A DNA stretch of 52,121 nt, from contig JAGBPV010000059.1 of the NCBI GenBank assembly GCA_017633195.1, positions 1-52,121 on the forward strand, written 5' to 3'. A program made the translations under genes and the position numbers. The notes under the pieces were generated by a model, which was not told the DNA's origin, searched no databases, and saw nothing but the letters and a program-made list of their open reading frames with translations. Numbering within the stretch: the first letter of the stretch is position 1; every line of letters begins with the position of its first letter. The DNA comes from a bacterium. Its GTDB lineage: Bacteria; Bacillota_I; Bacilli_A; Mycoplasmatales; Mycoplasmoidaceae. Positions 43,111-52,121 of this stretch are shown piece by piece.

Positions 43111-46100
43111 TTATATTGTTTTAAATCCTGTAATAGTAAATGTATTTTGTGCATTTGAAGTTTTTAATTGTATACCATTATAATATAATTTAACATTACT
43201 AATTTGTCCATTATTAATGTCAGATTGTGAAATAGAACTTGGTAAAGTAATACTAATTGCATTAGAAATGTAATATTGGTTATAACTTAAATTATTAAAA
43301 ATAAATGGTGAATTTGGCATTCAATTATCAATGACTTGAATAATTGCACTATATAAACTACTTTTATTATTTAAAATTTCACTAACACTAAAAGTACTCA
43401 TTGTATTTCAACTTAAAACATTAATATCTGCTACATTTATTGTTGAATTTAAGTATGTATCTAATTTATTTGCAATGATTTCATTGATATTGTTTTGTGA
43501 ACTAGTTTCATTTGCATTTAAAAATCCTGTAATAGTAAAAGTTGAACTTCCATTTGCTGCATTTAAATACATTCCATTAAGTACTAATTGCACATTATTG
43601 ATTAAAGCATTTTCATTTTCATTTAGTGAAATACTATTTGGTAAGAAAATATTAAGTGTTCCACTAGCTTCAAAATTAATATCATGAGTAGTAAATAAAG
43701 AGCATAAAGCAATACCATATCCTGCTTGTTTTATTGCTTTTTGCACATAAAGTGTTATTGCACTATATAAACTTGATTGATTATTTGTACTATTGCTTAA
43801 TGCATCTGCAGCAGTATAAGTATTCATGTTTAAATAAGAAGCAAGCAATATTGATATTACTATTTAAAAAAGAATCTATTTTTTGTATTTCATATACAGT
43901 ACTAACTTCATCATTTGAATTCTTTGAAGAAGCATTTTCAAACCCAGTTAATGTAAATGTTGATGCTTTATTTTTACCAACCAATTCAATACCTTCATAT
44001 GATAATTTAATATTTGGAATTAATCCATCTTCATCATTACTTATAGAAATTCCATTTGGAAATAAAAAGGTAATTTTATTTAAAATGTCAGATAAACTAT
44101 AACTAGAATCATTGATTGAAAATGTACTAATTGAATTTTTAAGTTCATTATTTAATGCTTTATTCATAATTTCATTTAAATCACCAAATATCATGATGTC
44201 ATCTGGTGTTCAAGTATTTAATTGTCCCAAACTTGTAATATTAATATTTGCTACATCAATAGTATTGTTTAATAATGAATCTAATTTAGTTGCAATTATT
44301 TCATTAACATTTTGTGTACTATTTGAAACATTAGTTGAAGATACAAATCCAATAATATTAAAGATTGAATTATTATTTGAAGTTAATGTTAAACCATTAT
44401 AAGATAAACTAACATTGATACTTTTTGAATTATTAAGAATATTTGTTTTAGAATTACTTAATAAATTAATGTTTATTCCACTTAGAATTTCTAGTGAAGT
44501 GTAACTTAAATTACCAATTACAAAATTATTAAGTTCTTTTACAATTTCATTTTGTATAACTTCTTTAATTAAATGCTTTAAATATTTTATATTATTTAAT
44601 GCATATGACACAGTAAGATTATTTGTTAAAGCGTATGAAGTAAGATCAATATTATTGTTTAAAATTGAATCTAATTTAGTAGCAATAATTTGATTAATAT
44701 TATTTGATGTTTTATAAGAAGGATTATTTAAAGTTAGTGAATTTAACTTTAAAAATCCATTTAAAACAAAAGTTGTATTACCATTAGTAGTATTTAATAA
44801 AATTCCATCATATAACAGTTTTACATTTGTTATTTGTCCATCTTCATTATCTAATAAAGAAATACTGTTTGGTAAAATATAGTTAATAGAAATATTTGCA
44901 TTTTTATTAATATTTTTAGTATTAATAATTGCTTCATTAATTGCATGAGTAATTTGATTGTTTAAATAATTTGCTTGATATAATGCATCTGCTGCAGTAA
45001 TAGAATTTGAAGATAAATAGGTTGAAAGATTAATAATATTGTTACTTAATTGTTGATCAATTTCATAAGCTTCATTTAAAACATTATTTGAATTATATGA
45101 ATTAATAGTTTTAAATCCTGAAATTGTAAAACTAGTTTGATTATTTTTTGATGTTAAACTAATTCCACTATATGATAAAAATACATTCGGAATTAATCCA
45201 TTTTCATCATTACTAATTAAGATATCTTGTGGTAGAGTAATTGTAATATTTTTAGTAATATCTGAAATTGAATAAGAAGAATCTTCAATATTAAATTTAA
45301 CATTTAAACTTGTTAAAAAACTAGTAATTTCATTAATAATTGCTGTTTTTAAATTACTAGAATTATTAAATAATGCATCTTGTGCACTAATAGTATTCAT
45401 TGTTTCATTATTTGAAATATTAATATTGTTACTTAATAAGGTATTTAATTGATTTGCAACAAGTTGATTAAAAGCATTATTTCATGAAGGACTTGGTGAA
45501 CCAAAACCTGTAATAATAAAACTTGAATCTCCATTTTTAGCATTTAAACTGATACCACAATATGACAATAAAACCCCATTAATACATGAATTTTCATTAT
45601 TTGATAAAGAAATTGCATTTGGTAACTTAATAATAATGTTTGATGCAATTTCACTTGCTGTGTAACTCAAATTATTAAAGCTAAATAAAACATTAGAATT
45701 TAATATTTCATTTTCAATTTGATATTTTATTGCATAACTTAAATTAGAACTTATTAAAGAATAAGAAGCACTTGATTCACTACCAGCATATATTTTACTA
45801 AAAGTTTGTATATTAATTTCATTATTTAATATTGAATCTAATTTTGTAGCAATTAATTGATTAATATTATTTTTTAAATTTGATATATTAGAATCTTTTT
45901 GTATTGAACCTGAACCATCTTCATTTTTTTTATTTTTATTAACTGTTTTATTTTCTTTGTTGCTATTAGAAGATCCATCATCATTTTTTATTTTTGTTCC
46001 ATCAGTTTTTGTATTTGATGAACTTGTATTTTTAGAACCAGAATCACTATCACTAACTTTAGTGTTTTTATTTTGTGTTTTATTATTTGAATTTTGATTA

Positions 46101-46639
46101 GGAATTTCTGTAGTTTTTTTAGAGTTATTAGTTGATAATGAATTAAATCCATCAATAATAAATGATGAACTTCCACTAGTATTTTTTAATTGAATTGAAT
46201 GATAAGATAAATAGACATTAGTAATTTGATTATTTTTATCATCATTACTAGAAATTGTTTGTGGTAATTTAATACTAATATTGTTAACTATTTCAGATGA
46301 AGTATATGTTAAATTATTAAATACAAATTGATGAATGTGATCTTGTATTTCTACTTGAATTGCTTCTTTAATTGCATTAATTAAATCATTTGAATTATTT
46401 GTTAATGCTTCTAAAGCACTTAACTTATTCATGTTTTCATAATTGCTTATATTAATAATCTGATTTAATAATGAATCTAATTTATTAACAATTGCTTGAT
46501 TATTATTTTCACTTAATTTATTTGTGGATTTCTTTGGATTATTACTAAAAGCATACAGAGGAATAGTTGCAGTAACTGCTGATATGATAGTAACTGATGA
46601 AAGGATTGCAGCAGATAATATCAATGTTCTTTTTTTCAT
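43111..46639 (-). pseudogene. Exported eight-repeat surface protein, frameshifted in repeat 7
   Basis: A signal-type N-terminus (MKKRTLILSAAILSSVTI, no lipobox Cys) leads into eight repeats of about 130 residues. Each starts with N-x-I-x-x-I-(A/V)-x-KLDS-(I/L)-LN, has a middle LSYT-x-SEI, a (I/L)-x-LP-x-x-IS block, and ends in a (V/L)-x-LSY-x-GI-x-L ... SFxITGF strand. Repeat 1 is followed by a Lys/Asn/Ser/Asp-rich spacer. The frame from 46639 ends at 43790. The tandem GCTTGCTT at 43839-43846 (minus strand) adds one base modulo three; without it the frame runs on to TAA at 43111, giving about 1174 residues and ending neatly at the end of repeat 8. A 949-residue shortened product is also possible. 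Confidence 0.8.
43839..43846 (-). repeat. GCTT tandem duplication causing the frameshift
   Basis: GCTTGCTT interrupts the codon series that in sister repeats reads ATT-GCT-(A/T)CT. Removing one GCTT joins NINIA to SYLNMNTYTAADAL, which matches the other repeats. Confidence 0.75.
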
Positions 46640-46888
46640 ATTATTTGTTTTTTATTAATTTTTTAGATGTTTTTTTATTAAACAAAAATTGGATAATTAT
46701 ATTTAAGGAACTTAAAATTTACTTCAAATTATTATTATATATTTTATGTTTAATATTAATTAAATGAATAATATTCAATAATTTAATATTGATATTTTTC
46801 AATTACATTTATCTTTTGTTCTTTTTAATCCAAAAGATTAAAATTTATAAGTATTTATTTAAAAAATTAGATATAAAAATAAAAGACT

Positions 46889-48955
46889 ATGGATAATCAA
46901 AATAAAGAAGATTTTATATTTCAATTTAAAGATATTGAGAATTATATTGAAAATTTACAAAAAAATGTAAATGATAAAACATCAATTAACAAGAATAAAG
47001 ATAATATAACAATAAAAGAATTAACAATTTTTAAAGAATTTGCACAAAAATATTTATTTCAATTTAATGTAGGAAAAGAACCAAAAGAAATAGATTTTAA
47101 TAATTGATGATTTTGTTCAGGAATAACACTAAAAAACCTTACATTAAACAAAGATAAGAAAAATAAAAACAACAAACCATTAATATTTAGATTAAAAGAT
47201 ATTAATACTGTAGAATTAAAAGATTGCAAAGATGAAAATTTAAAAAAAGAAATAAATAAATTTAAAGATTTTGCAACAAGATATTTGCTAAATTCCAGTA
47301 ATAATGAAAAAGAATTTGATAATTGAACATTTTCTCCACAACCATTAAAAATCAATGATTTAAATAATGATTTATATGATGAAGATGAAATAGATATATT
47401 ATTTATAAATGAAGATTATTTTAATCATACATACTTTTTTCTTGTAGAAATTAAAGATTTTAGTGATAGTGAACTTATTATATCTAAATATTGAGATTAC
47501 AGAAATGCTTTAGTTAAAATAAAAAGAAAAGATCTTAATTTAGAATCATATATTTTTAGTTTATTAAATAAAAATTGTACTTTTATAAGAATAAATATTT
47601 TTAAATGAGATAAACAAACATTTAAACAACAATATTACAAATTTAATCATGAAAAATCAGGAGATTTTTTTGGTTATCCAACAAATAATTGAATAAAAAT
47701 AGAAGAGCAAGAGATTAAAAATATATTTCAAAATTCTCATAACATATGCTTAAAAGATAATAATTTTCATGATTACATAAGACAATTTCATTCAGAAGAC
47801 TATTTAGATAAATTACTTAATAATTGAAAAGATGAAAATTATATTAGTAATGTTTTAGTATCAAATGTTAATTTTAATGATTTAAATCAAATATCAAATG
47901 TTAAAAATTATCGAATAACTGTCATAAATGGAATTCCAGGAAGTGGAAAAACAGTTTTTGCATTTTTGTTATTTATTACTGAAAAGCATGTTTTGTTTAT
48001 CATTACAAATCAATCATCTTATGAGTATTTTAAGAATAATGAGTTTGTAAAAAAAATAGAAGCTGAAAACAAAAGTAAGATGGTTTATTTATGAGATTTT
48101 TTTAAACCAGTAAAAGTTTATATTGATTTTTGTGAACCATATCAAAATTTTGATGATAACTCTAGCATAGATTGATCAAGACCATTAATATTGAAAAACA
48201 ATAACATTAATGAATTTATTAATTATAATAAAATACTAATTGATGAGTATAACAACTTAGATAGTAATGAAGAAATAATAAAAAATTATATTACATCTAA
48301 AAATTTTACAAAATTTTTTTTATTTGGAGATTATTTGCAAGATATTTATTGCCATTACCATACTTATTTACCATCAAATAATTTTAAAAAATATGAAGAT
48401 TTATGCTCATTTTTAAAGAAAAATTATTCAAAAGAATTTTATCTTTCAGATTGAAAAAATTCAAATAGATTTAATAACAAAGATCTTTCAAAACTACAAT
48501 ATATATCTTTTGGAAATGATGATTATTTAAAAAAATATAAAAACAGTGAATTGCAATCATTTATAAATATTGAACTAGAATACACAAACAAAACAAGTAA
48601 TCAAATAGATGCAAAAAAGGGTGAAAAAATTATTGTTTTACAAAGTAGTAACAATATAGATAGTGGTATCTTTACACAATTTAATGCTGCCGGATGTGAA
48701 TATGAAAAAGTAATTGTATATTTGAATTCTAGAATTAATTTTAAGGATAAACACTTTAATTATGAATTTAGTGACAAAACAGTACAATATTCAGATTTTT
48801 ACGATCCAACAGAAACATGATTATATGAAGCTTTAACAAGAGCAACTAGATCAATTAAAATACTTATATATAAAGAAAATCAATATGCAAAAGAAATCTA
48901 TAATTGTATAGACCAAAGAATCAAACAATTAGAAAAAGATAATACAAAAAATTAA
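46889..48955 (+). CDS. PD-(D/E)XK-like nuclease fused to a P-loop helicase domain (DUF2075-like)
   Basis: 688-residue protein. The N-terminal ~140 residues hold two copies of an FKxFAxxYL...NNW unit. A nuclease-like motif follows: Asp169, then Glu187-Ile-Lys189 in FFLVEIKDF. From 348 comes Walker A GIPGSGKT, then ILIDEYNNLDS (Walker B), FLFGDYLQDIY, and near the end GCEYEKVIVYL and WLYEALTRATRSIKILIY, the last helicase motif of superfamily I (as in UvrD C-terminal and DUF2075 proteins). Many TGA-Trp codons. It stands alone between a surface-protein gene and glf. Nuclease plus helicase in one chain is typical of anti-phage proteins, but this is inference. Confidence 0.7.
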
Positions 48956-48990
48956 TTTATCTTTATACTATAAACTATTATTTATATATT

Positions 48991-50157
48991 ATGGAATTAA
49001 AAAATAAAAACTTTTTAATAATTGGTGCAGGTATAACTGGAATTAGTCTTGCAAGATTATTAGTTGATGAAGATGCACAATATGTAAAAATAATTGATAT
49101 GAAAAATCATATTGGTGGAAATACTTATGATTATAAAAATGAAAATGGATTTATGATTCATAAGTATGGACCACATATTTTTCATACTAATTATGATGAA
49201 GTAATAAACTTATTAAGTAGATTTAGTACTTTTCATAATTTCACTCATCAAGTATTAGTAAAGTATGAAGATAAATTAATCCCTTTACCAATTAATGAAA
49301 CTAGTATTAATGCAATTAGTCATGATAAAGATTTATTTAGTAAATTAAAAGAAGTTTACAAGAATCAAAAAGAAGTTAGTATTTTGCAATTATTAAATAA
49401 TAATGATAATAATATCAAATATTTAGGTGAATTAGTTTATAAAAATATTTATGAAAATTACACCATGAAAATGTGAGATATACCTGCTAATAAAATTGAT
49501 CAAAATGTTTTAAATAGATTAAAAGTTGTATTAAGTAATGAATGAAATTATTTTATTAATGATAAATTTGTTGCTATTCCAAAAGATGGATGAACTAGCA
49601 TGATGCAAAGAATGTTAAATCATAAAAAGATTGATTTATATTTAAATTATGATTACAAAGAAACATATAATTTAAAATCATTACAATTATTATTAAAAAA
49701 TAAAGTTTATGATGCCATATTTTTTACAGGGATGATTGATGAATTATTTGATTTTAAATATGGAAAATTACCTTATAGAAGTTTAGAATTTAAATTTGAA
49801 TATTTTAATGATATTGATGATTTTCAACCAACAAGTGTAGTTAATTATCCAAGTGACAAAGAATTAACTAGAATTACTGAATACAAAAAATTATGCAATC
49901 AATTAGACTTAAAAGGTACAGTAATTTCTAAAGAATATCCAGGTGCATATGATATTAATTCCAAACGTTTTAATTTAGCTTGTTATCCTATTAATAATAA
50001 AGATACTTTAATGTTATTTAATAAATACTATAGTGAATTAAAAGCAATGGATGAAAACTTCTTTGTAGTTGGTAGACTTGGTCAATATAAATATTTTGAT
50101 ACAGATGATGCAATTTATAATTCTATTAATATAATTAAAGATATTTTAAAAAAATAA
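48991..50157 (+). CDS. glf: UDP-galactopyranose mutase
   Basis: Flavoenzyme that converts UDP-galactopyranose to UDP-galactofuranose, the donor for galactofuranose in surface glycans or glycolipids. The 388-residue product starts with the FAD-binding LIIGAGITGISLARLL, then IIDMKNHIGGNTYD and HKYGPHIFHTNYDEV (family motif). YENYTMKMW and the C-terminal FFVVGRLGQYKYFDTDDAI region with conserved Arg complete the family pattern. TGA-Trp in KMW and DGW. It is followed after one base by a glycosyltransferase, so the two probably make one glycan product. Confidence 0.96.
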
Positions 50158-50158
50158 G

Positions 50159-51241
50159 ATGAATAATAAAGTTTTAAGTATTATAGTTCCTTGTTACAAT
50201 TGCAGTTCTTTTATTGATAATTTATTTAGTCATGTCCATTTTGATCAATTAAATAATGAAGTTGATTTTTATTTAATTAATGATGGAAGTAAAGATAATA
50301 CTTATGAAGTTTTATTAAATATTCAAAAACAATATGGAAAAGATTTAATCCATGTTTTTAATAAAGAAAATGGTAATTGAGGAAGTGTACATAATTTTGC
50401 AAAACATTTAGATATTAAAGGTAAGTATATTAAGACTTTAGATAGTGATGATTATTTAGATCCATATGGTTTAATTAAATTTGTTAATTTCTTAAAAAAA
50501 TTACCTGATGATATTGACTTAATTTTTAGTAGTGTGAATTTCATTAATGAATATGATGAAATTGTTAGTCAAAAATTTTATGATAAGTTATTTAAAAAAG
50601 ATCTTTTTAAAATTGATGAAATTAAGATTACAAAATTATCAGTATTAACAGTACATGCTTTTACAATGAGAAAAGAAATTTACACTTCTATTCCAGATTT
50701 GCCAATCAAAATGTCATATATGGACAGTGTTTTTATTTTTTTAGTTGTAAATGCTGCAGCAAATTATTGTACTTTTTTTTCATACGCCCCACTATATCAA
50801 TACCAATGTGGCAATGAAAGTCAAACGATTTCTATTCAAAATTTTGTAAAACATGCAGATTGAATTAAAATTATGGTAGAAACTGAAGCAAAGTATGCAA
50901 TTTCTTTAAAAATCTTTGAAAAAAATTCAGATAATAAGAACCGAATTTTGTGTCAAATGATGCAATTAGGATATTTTCAGTATTGTTATGCAATTGTAAA
51001 TAATGAAGCATTAAATAAGAAACAAAAAGCAAATTTAATGTATGAATTATTACAAGAAATTAAAAAGATTTTAGGAAAATATAATTTTAATAAGTTTTTT
51101 AAAGATAACACCATTGCTTTAATTTATTTCTTAAAATGCAGATTATTAACAAGTTCTATTAATATTGCACAAATTGCATTAAACAGTGGATATTTAAAAG
51201 CTACTAGAAAAGATGGAAAAAGAAAACGATTAACTAATTAA
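50159..51241 (+). CDS. Family 2 glycosyltransferase
   Basis: 360-residue GT-A glycosyltransferase. LSIIVPCYNCSSFIDNL at the N-terminus and FYLINDGSKDNTYEV give the nucleotide-sugar site; TLDSDDYLDP supplies the metal-binding D-x-D. The C-terminal ~130 residues are helical and basic, with no membrane segment obvious, so the enzyme is probably peripheral on the inner leaflet. It is coupled to glf, which suggests transfer of galactofuranose to a glycolipid or surface polymer. Acceptor unknown. Confidence 0.92.
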
Positions 51242-51463
51242 TTCTTATATATTGTTTAACTAAATGAATCTTATCTTTTTTTATAAAAATACTATTTAAA
51301 TGTTAGAAAGATTTTTAAGTGTACTTTTTTAAATTTCATTATTTTTTTAACTATCAAACAAGATTTAATTTAAAGTAGTAAAATAATCAAGTAAAGAATA
51401 AAAAAATTTACAAAAACAATTTCTTTATAATATTTATAAAACCAAAGAAAGAACTTATTAAAT
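51242..51463. other. Intergenic region before the lipoprotein gene
   Basis: 222 AT-rich bases with no ORF. Contains T-rich stretches after the glycosyltransferase stop, but no stable terminator stem that I can see, and AAAGAAAG-type sequence (about 51444-51452) as ribosome binding site of the lipoprotein gene. Confidence 0.4.
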
Positions 51464-52121
51464 ATGGCTAAAAATTCAAGAAAAATTAAGCTTCTTTTAG
51501 GTTTAGTTTCACTTGCAAGTATTTGTACAATTGCAGTTGGAAGTGTTATATCATGTTCAAATACTTCTTCTGATTCTTCTAAAAATCAAAATAGCAAACA
51601 AATTTTACAAAATAAAAAACAAAATGAATCAAAACAATCAACAATCACCAATGAAATCAGTAATATTTTATTAAAAAATAAAAACATTACTTTAAGTGGA
51701 TACAAAAACCAAAATCTTCAAGATCTTTTAAGTAATAATAATGAAAAAGAAGCACTTAAATCTACCATTACTAATTCAGTTATTCAAGAAATAATTAATT
51801 CATCAAATACTTTATTAAATAAACAAGATATACAAAATAATCTAAAAGTTGAATTACCTTCTTTTAATGAAATTAATTCATCAAATGATAATTCAATAAT
51901 TAAAGTTAATGTATATTATTCAAACCAAGAAGTTGGTTCAGTTAATATTTATGGCTTTTCAAATAATATTTCACACTCTTTACAAATATCATTTAATAAA
52001 GCAAATTATATTTTAAATTTACAAGATGGACAAACTATTAACAACTTTCAAATCCTTCCAAATGTAAAAGCTTGAAAAGAAGGATATAAAATTCAATACG
52101 CTTTAACAGTTGACAATAATA
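51464..52121 (+). CDS. Lipoprotein with the same repeat domain as the 43111-46639 protein (start only)
   Basis: The first 219 residues of a longer protein; the frame is still open at the window end after one TGA-Trp at about 52073. The basic start and hydrophobic stretch end in the lipobox VISC (Cys31), so it should be a lipid-anchored surface protein. After a Lys/Asn/Gln-rich spacer, residues about 60-165 follow the plan of the eight-repeat protein: ITNEISNILLKN, LQDLL, then LKVELPSFNEINSSND, IKVNVYYSNQEVG, and end VNIYGF. A second domain starts after it. The same domain in both makes a surface family in this genome. Confidence 0.85.

Noticed and set aside
43475..44402. Plus-strand ORFs opposite the repeat protein
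   Set aside because: They exist only because the minus strand codes for a long low-complexity protein; they follow none of its repeat boundaries.

Overview
The window is a very AT-rich Mollicute chromosome segment. Almost all genes read through in-frame TGA as tryptophan, TGG is rare, genes are short and tightly packed, and there are lipobox lipoproteins. From memory, the order ung-gatC-gatA-gatB matches Mycoplasma genitalium/pneumoniae, so a pneumoniae-group organism (Malacoplasma, Ureaplasma or a relative) is likely. The species cannot be fixed from sequence alone.

1-22110, mostly core: the end of an unknown gene; ung; the gatCAB amidotransferase operon; an LPG-synthase-like membrane protein; a CaCA-family cation exchanger; two ~814-residue MATE-like paralogues, each behind a similar promoter, leader and terminator-hairpin segment; a 2Fe-2S ferredoxin; gltX-tkt; a UPF0154 protein; engB, a probable holA and a membrane protein; an ECF S-component; a DEAD-box helicase; and tRNA-Trp(CCA).

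22111-36175, defence island: a Fic protein with an operator-like repeat set; a cytosine-5 DNA methyltransferase; an HNH nuclease; a GHKL (MutL/MORC-like) ATPase; and a Z1 helicase broken by two 1-nt deletions and a stop codon. Tail to tail with these, on the minus strand, lies a second, intact GHKL-Z1 pair. It diverges from an AIPR gene, which is followed by a small SRA-like protein. GHKL + Z1 + AIPR + methylase is the gene set described for MORC/MutL-associated restriction systems and for the defence system called Mza. The doubled convergent GHKL-Z1 layout, the HNH in place of the usual PD-(D/E)XK gene and the free-standing reader protein make this the most interesting part of the window.

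36176-42500: two tiny Cys-containing peptides, one behind a CIRCE-like operator that overlaps its promoter; a minus-strand operon (Lys/Asn-rich basic protein, a protein with a 48-residue duplication, RluC-like pseudouridine synthase); a DUF2130 coiled-coil protein; and a membrane protein.

42501-52121, surface and accessory: a 12-heptad coiled-coil protein; an exported protein made of eight ~130-residue repeats and frameshifted by a GCTT duplication; a protein with a PD-(D/E)XK-like motif and a P-loop helicase-like domain; UDP-galactopyranose mutase followed by a family-2 glycosyltransferase; and the start of a lipoprotein with the same repeat domain as the eight-repeat protein.
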